The notes below the pieces were generated by a model. The model did no database searches and was not told the origin of the DNA. It saw only the letters and a list, made by a program, of their open reading frames with translations. Position numbers and translations under genes: made by a program. 43,333 nucleotides of DNA from Aquabacterium sp. (lineage in GTDB: Bacteria > Pseudomonadota > Gammaproteobacteria > Burkholderiales > Burkholderiaceae_C), in NCBI GenBank assembly GCA_023150345.1, contig JAKLLB010000027.1:1-43333 (forward strand). Reading direction: 5' to 3'. This document shows positions 9,201 to 16,172 of the stretch, one piece after another (the first letter of the stretch is position 1; every line of letters starts with the position of its first letter).

Positions 9201-9394
9201 TCCCCATGCTGCTGTCCACCGGCGTCGGCGCCGAGACCCAGCGGCCGTTGGCGACCGTCGTCGTCGGAGGCCTGATCACCTCGACGGCGCTGACGCTGCT
9301 GCTGCTTCCCTTGATCTACGAGTGGGCTGAACTGCGTGCCGAGCGCCGCCGACAGCCCCAGCCGGTTCCCGCCATCGAAGGAGCGACACCATGA
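6266..9394 (+). CDS. czcA: CzcA-type heavy-metal RND pump (operon 1)
   Basis: Proton-driven inner-membrane RND transporter, 1042 aa, the usual length. It has two six-helix halves with large periplasmic loops. The proton-relay helix reads AIGTGMMVDGAVVMVEN. Asp404 and Glu411 match D408 and E415 of the classical CzcA, but the first Asp of the zinc-type DFG motif (D402) is Gly398 here. That makes the substrate class uncertain; the pump may not be a classical Co/Zn/Cd CzcA. Copper genes lie to the left and a CDF gene to the right. The stop overlaps the next ATG by 4 nt. Confidence 0.92.
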   Translation: MLNAIVDASLRYKVLVIVAFLIVIGLGVQAFRQVPVDAFPDVTPIQVNVYTESPGLAAEDVEKLLTAPIEGALAGLPGVQEVRSVSLFGLSYVGVYFDDDVDIYFARRLVGEKLQDVKGRLPQGYGEPVLGPNSSGLGQVFWYTVESADKNLSSMDLRTLHDWTVRLILRTAPGVDDIITWGGDEKQFQVQIDPNALVKYKLSFKQVMEALTANNKQVGGQSINLGREQYLVRGLGLVSNVTDIGGIVVAERGGAPIRVRDVAKVVEAPAPRFGAVTRDGKEAVLGMALSRVNENAKTVVDAVKAKLAIAQAALPKGVTLKPIYDRTEIVEKALKTAESSLVEGAILVAVILFLFLGEFRSAIVVIVTLPLSMLIAFILMQRFGLSANLMSLAGLAIGTGMMVDGAVVMVENAFRLLSHARESGKPINKTHVMLEAAREVVNPIAFAILIIIVVFLPLFSLTGLEGKLFKPMALTITFAMAGSLVLSLTLVPVLAALILKPKEEKDTFLVRWAKKAYVPLLDWALERKKRVIGTALVLLVGTLALFPLLGKEFMPQLQEGAIMFRVTGIPSTSLDESLQVSQAVDTTLRTKYPQVRSVLATIGRAEKGETADVNYMEVLVDMKPQAEWPEKTTYSALASQMQEDLEKVVPTSVFGATQPIQMRVEELISGVRATLALKLYGEDLETLDRLTAQAKSVLEKVPGVTDLSAEANKGKPQLVIKVNREAASRYGINADEILEVVQAGIGGSAVSTLIDGTKRFDIAVRLADGFRADPEAIGSIPIRTAEGALVPFSQVATLELDEGYSFVRREALQRYAVLQMDVKGRDVDSFVKEADAKLKEAVQMPAGYWVEWGGAFENQQRALARLALIVPLTIGLIFLLLYTAFNSLRHATIIIANVPFAIIGGIIGLFVTGQYVSVPSAIGFIAVFGVAMLNGIVLVSFLNDQRRHGLSVREAVRQGAALRLRPVLMTASVAILGLIPMLLSTGVGAETQRPLATVVVGGLITSTALTLLLLPLIYEWAELRAERRRQPQPVPAIEGATP

Positions 9395-9726
9395 AGGAAA
9401 TCAAGGCCTACGTCCACGCCAGCCGCATCGCCGACGTCATCGCCGGGCTGAAGGGCTCGACGGTCTGGGGCGATCCGAATCACGACGAACACAACCTGGC
9501 GGTCTACGTGGTGAAGGGGTCACTCGTGCCCCTGGACGATGCCGAGCGTCACTACTCGCTGGAACTCGGTGAAGAGATCATCAACGAGTACAAGGTCGAG
9601 CTGCATTGCCACGACGAAGATGTCCCCGCGCTGGTGGACGTCATCCGGCGCACGGCGAGGACCGGGTCGGCCGTGGCCGGCTGGATTTACGTGATGGACA
9701 TTGCTTCGGCCGAGCCGATCCGATGA
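9391..9726 (+). CDS. PII-like/DUF3240-type small protein coupled to czcA
   Basis: A 111-aa cytoplasmic protein with the beta-alpha-beta layout of PII/GlnB-like proteins: an opening MKEIKAYVHASRIADVIAGL, a loop region around residues 35-50, and a closing strand with RTGSAVAGWIYVMDI. PII-like proteins of this kind are found beside RND metal-pump genes, where they are thought to sense a small ligand or metal and modulate the pump; no experimental role is implied here. The ATGA overlap with czcA means coupled translation and probably a stoichiometric partner. The T-loop is short and the canonical uridylylated Tyr context was not recognised. Confidence 0.8.
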   Translation: MKEIKAYVHASRIADVIAGLKGSTVWGDPNHDEHNLAVYVVKGSLVPLDDAERHYSLELGEEIINEYKVELHCHDEDVPALVDVIRRTARTGSAVAGWIYVMDIASAEPIR

Positions 9727-9772
9727 CTCGACAGCAAGTCTGTCCGGCTCGGCCGCGCGAGAGGGTTGGGCG

Positions 9773-10717
9773 ATGAGCGCGGGGCACGACCACGCCTTGC
9801 CGGCGACGACCAAGGAGCGCTCGCTGCGCTGGGCATTGGTGCTGACCTCGGCCTTCCTCATCGCCGAGGTCGTGGGGGGCGTCGTCCTGAACAGCCTTGC
9901 GCTGCTGTCCGATGCCGCGCACATGTTCACCGATGTGGCTGCGCTCGCGATCGCGTTGGCGGCCATCAGGATTGCCCGCCGGCCTGCGGATCAGCGTCGG
10001 ACCTTTGGCTATCACCGCTTCGAGATCCTGGCAGCGGCCTTCAATGCGCTGCTGTTGTTCGGCGTCGCCGGCTACATACTCTTCGAAGCGTGGCAGCGCT
10101 GGCGCCAGCCCGAGGAGGTGCAGACGACCGGGGTGCTGGTGGTGGCGGCGCTCGGGCTGGTGGTGAATCTCGCGAGCATGTGGATGTTGCGTTCAGGCAA
10201 GGACGCCAGCCTGAACGTCAAGGGTGCCTATCTCGAGGTGTGGAGCGACATGCTGGGATCGATCGGCGTGATTGCTGGCGCGATCGTGATACGCATCACC
10301 GGCTGGAACTGGGTCGATTCGGTGATCGCGGTGGCCATCGGACTGTGGGTTCTGCCGCGGACCTGGGTGCTCTTGAAGGACACCCTGAACATCTTGCTGG
10401 AAGGAGTTCCCGAAGGCATCGACATGGCGGCGGTCAGGCAGTCCCTGCTGGGCCTGCCGGGCGTGCTGGGTGTGCACGATCTTCACGTGTGGGCCGTCAC
10501 CAGCGGCCGGACCAGTCTCACGGTCCACCTGGTGCATGCCCCCGACGTCGCGGCGCCGGTAGAACTTCTCGAGCGGGCACGCACAGTCCTCGCGGCGGAG
10601 CATCACATCACCCACACGACGATTCAGCTTGAGACGCAGCCCTGCGCACAAGCCGACGTGGCCGTCGGCCCTGGAGGCAGTGGCGAACTGGCATCGCGTG
10701 AGGATGCCCATGCCTAG
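9773..10717 (+). CDS. czcD: CzcD-type cation diffusion facilitator
   Basis: Inner-membrane proton antiporter exporting Zn/Co/Cd-type divalent cations from the cytoplasm. 314 aa, six membrane helices. The metal-site helices read SDAAHMFTDVAALAIAL (HxxxD, helix 2) and YLEVWSDMLGSIGVIAG (helix 5). The C-terminal cytoplasmic domain contains GVHDLHVWAVTSGRTSLTVH, typical of CzcD. The chosen start opens MSAGHDH and has GAGAGGG just upstream; the open frame extends further left but without a ribosome site. It follows the PII-like gene by 46 nt, so it is likely in the same operon. It supplies periplasmic metal to the RND pump. Confidence 0.92.
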   Translation: MSAGHDHALPATTKERSLRWALVLTSAFLIAEVVGGVVLNSLALLSDAAHMFTDVAALAIALAAIRIARRPADQRRTFGYHRFEILAAAFNALLLFGVAGYILFEAWQRWRQPEEVQTTGVLVVAALGLVVNLASMWMLRSGKDASLNVKGAYLEVWSDMLGSIGVIAGAIVIRITGWNWVDSVIAVAIGLWVLPRTWVLLKDTLNILLEGVPEGIDMAAVRQSLLGLPGVLGVHDLHVWAVTSGRTSLTVHLVHAPDVAAPVELLERARTVLAAEHHITHTTIQLETQPCAQADVAVGPGGSGELASREDAHA

Positions 10718-10861
10718 ACCGGCAGCGTGGACAGCTCGACCGGTGTGCGCCATGGAGTCTGGTTGCACGAGGAACCACGGCGCCCGCATTCCCAACCACC
10801 CGGGTGTCCGGTCGTCGCCGCGGCGACCACACGCCAAACCCGTCAACTGAAGGAGAACTGA

Positions 10862-11404
10862 GTGAACTTCGATCGACGCAAGCTGATCGCCGCAGCCCTC
10901 GGCGGCACGGCGCTGCTGACCACCGGTTGCATGACCAAACCCCTGCGCCCGGCCAACGCCGATGGGACGTACTGCTACCGCATCGGCAAGAGCTATCGCC
11001 CCAAACTGACCTGCACGCCGGGTCCTGTTCCCTCCGCGCAAGTCGAGTCGCAGGCTCGCGCTTTCGGTGGATCGGCCGATCGCCTCACGGTCTATCTCGT
11101 GCGCAAGCGCTGGGGTGATACGGAGCACGTGATCTCGGTGTCGACCCCAGGAACGGCCCCAGCGCAAACCGTGCCCGAGAGCTTTGCGCGCCTGCGGCTG
11201 GCGCCCGGACAGCACGTGCTGACCGCCACATGGCCCGAAGGAACGGCAGGCCTCGAGATCTCGGGCAAGGCTGGGGAAGTGCTGGTGGTGGAAGTGATCG
11301 GGCAAGTCTGGGTCTGGGGCAGCAAGTACCGCCTCGAACCTGGAACGATCGACGACGCCCGCGAACGCACGCGCAACCTCCGACTGGTTGCGGACGTTGG
11401 TTGA
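10862..11404 (+). CDS. Small lipoprotein, paralogue of the one at 29089
   Basis: A 180-aa exported lipoprotein with a GTG start and GAAGGAGAA upstream. The N-terminus has a twin-Arg-like RRKLIAAALGGTALL and lipobox TTGC. The mature part has YCYRIGKS, CTPGPVPSA, LTVYLVRKRWGD, APGQHVLTA, KAGEVLVVEV, VWVWGSKY and a closing RNLRLVADV. The same motifs in the same order occur in the protein at 29089, which ends the second RND operon. The beta-rich layout with LTVY..R, PG.H and AGE resembles DUF2846-type lipoproteins (inference). Location after czcD suggests a periplasmic role in metal handling; function is unknown. Confidence 0.78.
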   Translation: MNFDRRKLIAAALGGTALLTTGCMTKPLRPANADGTYCYRIGKSYRPKLTCTPGPVPSAQVESQARAFGGSADRLTVYLVRKRWGDTEHVISVSTPGTAPAQTVPESFARLRLAPGQHVLTATWPEGTAGLEISGKAGEVLVVEVIGQVWVWGSKYRLEPGTIDDARERTRNLRLVADVG

Positions 11405-11472
11405 AGACGCTTGCGACCTCGTGACGCGAGCGACTGCCGGTGCCCGGACAGCACGGGCCAGCGAATTCCAGC

Positions 11473-11723
11473 ATGAGACCTCGACTGGCCGATCCCGAGC
11501 TCTCGCTCGCGATGACCTGGATCTGGATCGGCGTGCTGCTGGCCGCGCTGGGGCGTATGGCATCTTCCGCTGGTGGCGCCGTGGACATCCGCGCAAGCAG
11601 CCACCAGCACCGCTGAGCTACTCCGCCGAACTGAGCCAGCGATTGCAGAAGAACATGAACAAGGGCACGAAGCGCAGGCGGCGTGGCAAGACCGCGAAGA
11701 AGAAGCCGCCGCGCCGCCCGTGA
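11473..11723 (+). pseudogene. Frameshifted small basic membrane protein
   Basis: Two frames join into one plausible protein. From 11473 the first frame reads MRPRLADPELSL, then a membrane helix MTWIWIGVLLAALG. At the GGGG run (11550-11553) the sense continues in another frame as AYGIFRWWRRGHPRK, then LSYSAELSQRLQKNMNKG and a Lys/Arg-rich tail ending PPRRP with a stop at 11721-11723. Adding one G to the run would restore a single ~84-aa protein with one transmembrane helix and a very basic tail. It is either a true frameshift or a sequencing error in the G run. Confidence 0.6.
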
Positions 11724-11737
11724 AAGGTGTGCCGAGA

Positions 11738-12073
11738 TCAGCCGCCCGTCAGCAGTTCGAGGCGCGTGCGGCGGGCATCGGGCGACTCGGCGCGCATCTC
11801 GTCGATGACCTGCTGCCGCGTCTTCGGCGGCTCGGAACTCTTGACCGGCAGCGGCGCTCCACGCTGCAACAGCGCCAGCGTGCCGTCCTTGCGCGCTGCG
11901 TCGACCTCGGCCATCACCTGGGCACGGGTCTTGGCGCTCTTGAAGTGCTCGGGGTGGTAAGTCACACCGGCTTCGCCGCCCGCGGTGTGCCAGACCGAAT
12001 TGGCCTGCGCCGCCAGCGGCAGCGTGAACGCGAAGGCGACGGCAGGGACCAGAGCGAGACGGAAGACATTCAT
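11738..12073 (-). CDS. DUF4148-type secreted protein, czcR-like regulon member
   Basis: A 111-aa protein with a signal peptide (MNVFRLALVPAVAFAFTLPL, cleavage near AAQA). The mature part has two related helical segments, SAKTRAQVMAEVDAARKDG and KTRQQVIDEMRAES, the signature of DUF4148 proteins, which are abundant in Burkholderiales and of unknown function. It is divergent from the response regulator gene. Its promoter has an operator and -10 spacing identical to those of the czcE-like gene and the gene at 14238, so it is probably induced by the adjacent two-component system. The 5' leader would begin with a UUCG-capped stem-loop. Confidence 0.82.
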   Translation of the reverse strand: MNVFRLALVPAVAFAFTLPLAAQANSVWHTAGGEAGVTYHPEHFKSAKTRAQVMAEVDAARKDGTLALLQRGAPLPVKSSEPPKTRQQVIDEMRAESPDARRTRLELLTGG

Positions 12074-12114
12074 GTCGAGATCCTTTCAGGGGGAAGAGCA
12101 GGAGACCTGCGATG

Positions 12115-12132
12115 GCATGCCCGAAGGCATGC
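12115..12132 (-). other. 5'-terminal UUCG stem-loop in DUF4148 leader
   Basis: In the leftward transcript GCAUGCC pairs with GGCAUGC around a UUCG loop closed by C-G, one of the most stable RNA tetraloops. The -10 box at 12137-12142 places the transcription start at about 12130, so the hairpin would sit at the very 5' end. A similar hairpin built from CATGCC/GGCATG opens the czcE-like leader. Confidence 0.6.
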
Positions 12133-12136
12133 GCCC

Positions 12137-12190
12137 ACTGTAGGAATCGGCACCCCACATGAAGGAAACGAACAGATGACAGTTCGGACA
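12137..12190 (-). promoter_or_regulatory. CzcR/CopR-type operator and -10 of DUF4148 gene
   Basis: Read leftward the core is TGTCCGAACTGTCA (12177-12190), a TGACA-N4-TGTCA-type dyad like the CusR/CopR boxes of metal-responsive OmpR-family regulators. Exactly 30 nt after TCATCTG comes the -10 TACAGT (12137-12142). The 15-nt string CCGAACTGTCATCTG is identical to that upstream of the czcE-like gene. The site also lies 33 nt before the response regulator start, so it may autoregulate that operon. Confidence 0.72.
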
Positions 12191-12222
12191 GGCCTGGTGC
12201 GCCAACAGGCGGGGGCACTGCC

Positions 12223-12909
12223 ATGAAGCTCCTGATCGTGGAGGACGAGGCCAAGCTGGCCGACTACCTGCGCAAGGGACTGGTGGAAGAGGGCTATGTC
12301 GTCGAGGTGACTGGCAATGGCATCGACGGGCTGCACATGGCGACAGAAGGCAGCCACGACCTCATCGTGCTCGACACCATGCTGCCCGGCATCGACGGGC
12401 TCGGCCTGCTCGCAGCGCTGCGCCAGAGCAAGCAGACGCCGGTGATCATGCTGACCGCCCGCCATCGTGTGGAAGACCGGGTGCGCGGCCTGAAAGCCGG
12501 CGCGGACGACTATCTCGTCAAGCCGTTCGCCTTCTCCGAACTGGTGGCCCGCATCGAGGTACTGCTGCGCCGCGCCGCCGGCGCCGCGCCTGCGCCTGAC
12601 GCCCTGCTGCTGTCGCTGGGTGATCTGCAGGTGGACCTGGCGCGGCGACGTGCCGTGCGCGCCGGCCAGCGTCTGGAACTGTCCGCAAAGGAGTTTCAGC
12701 TTCTGACGCTGCTGATGCGGCGCAAGGGCGAGGTGCTCTCCCGTACCGAGATCGCCGAGCAGGTCTGGGACGTCAATTTCGACCACGGCACCAATGTGAT
12801 CGACGTCGCCATCCGGCGCCTGCGCGGGAAGCTGGACCTGCCCTTCGAGCACCCGCTGCTGCACACCGTGCGCGGCATGGGCTACGTGCTCGAGGACCGC
12901 AGCCCATGA
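12223..12909 (+). CDS. czcR: OmpR-family response regulator, CzcR/CopR/IrlR type
   Basis: Cytoplasmic DNA-binding response regulator, 228 aa. Receiver domain (1-115) with acidic pocket VEDE, phosphoacceptor Asp51 in IVLDTMLPGIDG, Thr in MLTAR and Lys in LVKPF. The C-terminal winged helix (about 130-225) contains LSAKEFQLLTLLMRRKG and DVAIRRLRGKLD. It belongs to the heavy-metal response regulator subfamily. It overlaps the kinase gene by 4 nt. Its probable operators are the three TGACA-N4-TGTCA-like sites at 12177, 14621 and 20629. The gene could equally be named copR or irlR; metal specificity is not readable. Confidence 0.9.
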   Translation: MKLLIVEDEAKLADYLRKGLVEEGYVVEVTGNGIDGLHMATEGSHDLIVLDTMLPGIDGLGLLAALRQSKQTPVIMLTARHRVEDRVRGLKAGADDYLVKPFAFSELVARIEVLLRRAAGAAPAPDALLLSLGDLQVDLARRRAVRAGQRLELSAKEFQLLTLLMRRKGEVLSRTEIAEQVWDVNFDHGTNVIDVAIRRLRGKLDLPFEHPLLHTVRGMGYVLEDRSP

Positions 12910-14234
12910 GTCGGCTGCACGCTGGATCGCTCGACCGCCGCCTGGCTCGCTGGCTCGCACTGCTGGCCCTGGCGGGGCTCACACTGACGTGCATGGGCGT
13001 CTACACGGCGACGACCCTGAGCTTCGAGGATCGGCAGGCGGACACGCTGCGCCAGAAGCAACTCCAGGTGCGTCATTTGATCGCCGAGGCCGGCGTGGTG
13101 GGAAATGCGGCGCTGACGCACAAGCTCGACGATGCGATGGTCGGCCGGCAGGACCTGACGCTGGTGCTCACCGATGCGAAGGGCCAGGTCCTGTATGCCG
13201 GACCCACCGCACCGCCGTTGCGCCAGACCCTGGTCACGCGGTTTGAGGCGGCAACGGCATCCGGTCCGGTCCAGGCGACCCTGACTCTGGACACCACCGA
13301 AGACGACCGTGTGCTGTCCCGACTCGCCCGCACGCTCGCCGCAGCTGCGCTGGCCGGTTCGATCATCATTGCAATCGGCGGCTTCACGCTGGTGCAGCTT
13401 GGACTGCGCCCGGTCCGTAACCTTGCTTTGCAGGTCCAGGCTTTGGCGGCCGACACCTTGGATCGCCGGCTCGATGGATCGGCCCAGCCGGAGGAGCTCG
13501 CCGCACTGGTTCAGCATGTCAACGATCTGCTGGACCGATTGCACCGGGCCTACGAGCAGCTGGAGGCCTTCAATGCCGACGTCGCGCACGAACTGTTCAC
13601 GCCGCTGGCGACGCTGATCGGAGGTACGGAAGTCGCCCTGCGCAAGGCGCGCGAAGCCGATGAACTGCGCGACGTACTGGGCGAGCACCTCGAAGAACTG
13701 CAGCGCATGTCGCTCATCGTTCAGGACATGCTCTTCCTGTCCCAGGCTGACCGCGGTGCGAAGGCGCGGCGCGAGACAGTGCAGAGCCTTGCCGACGTCG
13801 CCAGCGCAGTGGCCGAACTGCACGAGGCACACATGGAAGAGGCTGGACTGCGTTGGCGCATCGACGGCGACGCGGGTGGGGCCCTCGACGCCCGCTTGCT
13901 CCAGCGGGCCCTGTCCAATCTCATTGGAAATGCCACTCGACACGCGCAGCGGGGCAGCGAGGTGGTTGTGCGGATCGAGGGGAGCCGTGACGAGACCTCG
14001 CTGAGCGTGGTGAATCAAGGTGCGACGATCGCGCCCGAACACCTGCCGCGTCTGTTCGATCGGTTCTACCGGGTCGATGCCTCTCGCAGCGGAGCGGCCC
14101 GCAACCACGGGCTGGGCCTGGCCATCGTGGCCGCCATCGCGCGAATGCACAGTGGTCGGGTGGCGGCCACCTCGAGCGACGGAACCACGTCCATCGGGCT
14201 CGTCATCCCGACGACGCCCACCGAACCGGCCTGA
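12906..14234 (+). CDS. czcS: Heavy-metal sensor histidine kinase, CzcS/CopS type
   Basis: Inner-membrane sensor, 442 aa. First helix about residues 18-38, a short periplasmic domain to about 140, second helix about 146-168, HAMP (RPVRNLALQVQALAADTLDR), then HisKA with His228. The H-box reads ADVAHELFTPLATLIG; the usual HELRTPL arginine is Phe231. The ATPase domain has an N-box (LSNLIGNATRHA), a degenerate G1 (VNQGATIAPEHL instead of DxGxG), an F-box (LFDRFYRVDASR) and G2 (GLGLAIVAAIA). Translation is coupled to the regulator by ATGA overlap. Its periplasmic loop is only ~110 residues, as in CzcS and CusS. Confidence 0.88.
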   Translation: MSRLHAGSLDRRLARWLALLALAGLTLTCMGVYTATTLSFEDRQADTLRQKQLQVRHLIAEAGVVGNAALTHKLDDAMVGRQDLTLVLTDAKGQVLYAGPTAPPLRQTLVTRFEAATASGPVQATLTLDTTEDDRVLSRLARTLAAAALAGSIIIAIGGFTLVQLGLRPVRNLALQVQALAADTLDRRLDGSAQPEELAALVQHVNDLLDRLHRAYEQLEAFNADVAHELFTPLATLIGGTEVALRKAREADELRDVLGEHLEELQRMSLIVQDMLFLSQADRGAKARRETVQSLADVASAVAELHEAHMEEAGLRWRIDGDAGGALDARLLQRALSNLIGNATRHAQRGSEVVVRIEGSRDETSLSVVNQGATIAPEHLPRLFDRFYRVDASRSGAARNHGLGLAIVAAIARMHSGRVAATSSDGTTSIGLVIPTTPTEPA

Positions 14235-14237
14235 CGG

Positions 14238-14549
14238 TCAGAGGCAACTGCCCGCGATGTCCCGAGCGCGGCCGGGCGCGGGCATGCGGTCCAGCTTCTT
14301 GGCATCCACCAGGCTGAGCCCGGTGCCCGACGCCGACGACGGCACGGCCATCCCGGCATTGTCCAGGCGCTTCGCGACGGTGAGGGTCACGCCGCTCATG
14401 ACAGGCGCCGTGGTCGCTGCAGGTGCCAAGGCCCGATCCTCCAGGCGCTTCATCTTGGCGACGTCGGTCGTGCACACGGTAGCCGCGGAAGCTGTACCAG
14501 CCAACATCAGCGAAAGCGTCGCGAGCGCGGCACTCAAAGAGGTCTTCAT
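14238..14549 (-). CDS. Small secreted protein, czcR-like regulon member
   Basis: A 103-aa protein with a signal peptide ending AGTASAA. The mature part has a lone Cys in ATVCTTDVAKMKRLEDRAL, a repeated motif (VAKRLDNAG and DAKKLDRM) and a C-terminal Cys (DIAGSCL), so one disulfide is possible. I do not recognise the family. It ends 3 nt after the kinase stop on the opposite strand. The upstream operator and -10 spacing match those of the DUF4148 and czcE-like genes. The longer open frame upstream is rejected because it would run through the promoter. Confidence 0.65.
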   Translation of the reverse strand: MKTSLSAALATLSLMLAGTASAATVCTTDVAKMKRLEDRALAPAATTAPVMSGVTLTVAKRLDNAGMAVPSSASGTGLSLVDAKKLDRMPAPGRARDIAGSCL

Positions 14550-14580
14550 GGTTTGCTTGGGATTGGTTGCGACAACTTCC

Positions 14581-14637
14581 AGTTTGGCTGGCGACGACTG
14601 ACGCGACCTGAACGGCAAGATGACAGTTCTGTCAGAT
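14581..14637 (-). promoter_or_regulatory. CzcR/CopR-type operator and -10 of gene at 14238
   Basis: This is the most symmetric of three copies: TGACAGTTCTGTCA (14621-14634), a 5-bp inverted repeat around GTTC. Leftward, AACTGTCATCTT is followed after exactly 30 nt by CAAACT (14581-14586) as -10. The transcript would start near 14574, with a small GUUG-UCG-CAAC hairpin close to its 5' end. Confidence 0.7.
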
Positions 14638-15060
14638 GCCGACCGTCGTGGCCGCGACACGTGCCCCGGACCGGCACGCGGGCGATGCAGCACGCGGCCG
14701 CAGGGTTCACCAGCATTCTCAGGTCCTGGAAGACTCACCGAGCGGGCACAGGCCGATGAGCGTCAAGAGCAGGCACATCCCGGCACGCATCGATTGCGAC
14801 CGGCGGGAGCTGCAGTGTGGTCGGCCTCGGTCCGTCCATCCGCGTCCCTGCGCCGGCGTCGAACTGCGGAACGCGACCCACACGTCAGGGACGAGTGAGA
14901 CTTCCCATGCGATCTGATGGATCAGCCCTCACGGTTCCGGCAGTGCTGCGCGCTACTCGCCGCGTGCCCAAATGTGCGCTCCCGGCTCAGCGAACTGAGC
15001 AGTTTCTCTAGCACCTTGGCGCCCAGGGCGCTGCAGATCACCACTGAAGTCAAACCTCGC
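14638..15060. other. Gene-free stretch
   Basis: About 420 bases without a convincing gene. Short open frames exist on both strands but none has a ribosome site or recognisable protein. A leftward fragment near 14930-15040 (VICSALGAKVLEKLL) looks protein-like and may be the end of a lost gene. It separates the two-component/secreted-protein group from the Dsb/PCuAC group. Confidence 0.4.
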
Positions 15061-15717
15061 TCAGGGCGTCGCTGACTTCTTGAGTTCCTGCTGTACAAGT
15101 GCCTTCAACTGCGCCTCGCCGAACTCGCGCAGCGGCGTGCCGTTGACGAAGAACCCGGGTGTCCGATCCACTTTCAGTGCCTGCATGTCCGCGATGTCCT
15201 GCCGCAGCAGCTGGTCGATCGCTGGCCCGTCGGCATCCGCCCTCGCCTTCGTCATGTCGAGGCCGATGTCGCCGATGAGAGCCCAAATCATTTCCGGCTG
15301 TGGGCGGTCATGAGAGGCCCATTGAGGCTGGGCAGCAAGGGCACGCTCGAGCGCTTCCCAGTACTTGCCCTGCACCCGCGCCGCCTCGAGGATCTTGACG
15401 GCGGTGTCTGACCCATGGTGCAGCGGGGCGTTGCGCATCACGAGCCTGACCTGGCCGAAGCTCGCGTTGACCATGCCCTTGACGATCGGGTAGAAGGCCC
15501 GGCAGGTCTCGCAGGATGGGTCGAAGAACTCGACGATCGTCACCTTCGCCGCCGGATTGCCGAACACGGGCGAGTGCGGCCTGACCAACGCTTCGCTGTT
15601 GATCTGCGCCGCCTGCTTCACTTCCTGGTTCGAGCGGTTCGTGAAGACCGCCACGCCGGCCACGAAGGCCAGAACGACCGCCAAGGCAGTGCCCAGAACG
15701 ATCCATTTCCTGCTCAT
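15061..15717 (-). CDS. DsbA-like thiol oxidoreductase, membrane-anchored
   Basis: A 218-aa thioredoxin-fold protein with an N-terminal membrane anchor or uncleaved signal (WIVLGTALAVVLAFVAGVAV), placing the domain in the periplasm. The active site is DPSCETCRAFYP (CxxC = CETC), followed by the DsbA-type helical insertion and the cis-Pro strand TPGFFVNGTPL. Family members introduce or transfer disulfides. Its ATG overlaps the stop of the dsbB-like gene, so the two are a DsbA/DsbB pair. With PCuAC upstream, a role in maturing Cys-containing metal proteins or protecting thiols from copper is likely (inference). Confidence 0.87.
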   Translation of the reverse strand: MSRKWIVLGTALAVVLAFVAGVAVFTNRSNQEVKQAAQINSEALVRPHSPVFGNPAAKVTIVEFFDPSCETCRAFYPIVKGMVNASFGQVRLVMRNAPLHHGSDTAVKILEAARVQGKYWEALERALAAQPQWASHDRPQPEMIWALIGDIGLDMTKARADADGPAIDQLLRQDIADMQALKVDRTPGFFVNGTPLREFGEAQLKALVQQELKKSATP

Positions 15718-16172
15718 GTTGTTGCCCTCGCTCTTGCCATCCACAACGCCACCAGGATCCCCGAGAACGCCGTGAGCGACAGCAAGGGAATCGGCACCAC
15801 GCCGGCCACCTGGACGTCGGCGTCGGCGCAGGACGACCCCTTGCCGCACGGCACCAGCCCCTCCGACACGACGCCCCAGAAGACCAGCAGGTGGTAGGCG
15901 GCGATGCTCCATCCCACGGCGGCCAGCGGCAGTGCGTAACGAACGCTGCGCGCATCCGATGTGAACAGTCCCAGGCCGAGCACCAGCACCAGCGGAAACA
16001 TCGCGATGCGCTGGTACCAGCACAGCACGCACGGCGCCTTGCCCATCACCTCGCCCAGAAACAGCGCGCCGGACGTGGCCAGCAGCGCCAGCAACCAAGC
16101 CAGGAACAGGGGCGTCCAGAACGCGGCGTTCCGGCCGTCGCCATGCGGGGCAATCGGCTGTTCTTCGCTCAT
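15714..16172 (-). CDS. dsbB: DsbB-like disulfide bond formation protein
   Basis: Inner-membrane quinone-linked oxidase that reoxidises DsbA, 152 aa with four membrane helices. The first periplasmic loop has the CxxC pair in APCVLCWYQRIAMFPL, the classic DsbB/DsbI signature. The second loop has the other pair in LVPCGKGSSCADADV. The start at 16172 overlaps the PCuAC stop by 4 nt, and the stop overlaps the dsbA-like ATG, so three proteins are translationally coupled. The open frame extends upstream, but that part is a shadow of the PCuAC gene. Confidence 0.88.
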   Translation of the reverse strand: MSEEQPIAPHGDGRNAAFWTPLFLAWLLALLATSGALFLGEVMGKAPCVLCWYQRIAMFPLVLVLGLGLFTSDARSVRYALPLAAVGWSIAAYHLLVFWGVVSEGLVPCGKGSSCADADVQVAGVVPIPLLSLTAFSGILVALWMARARATT

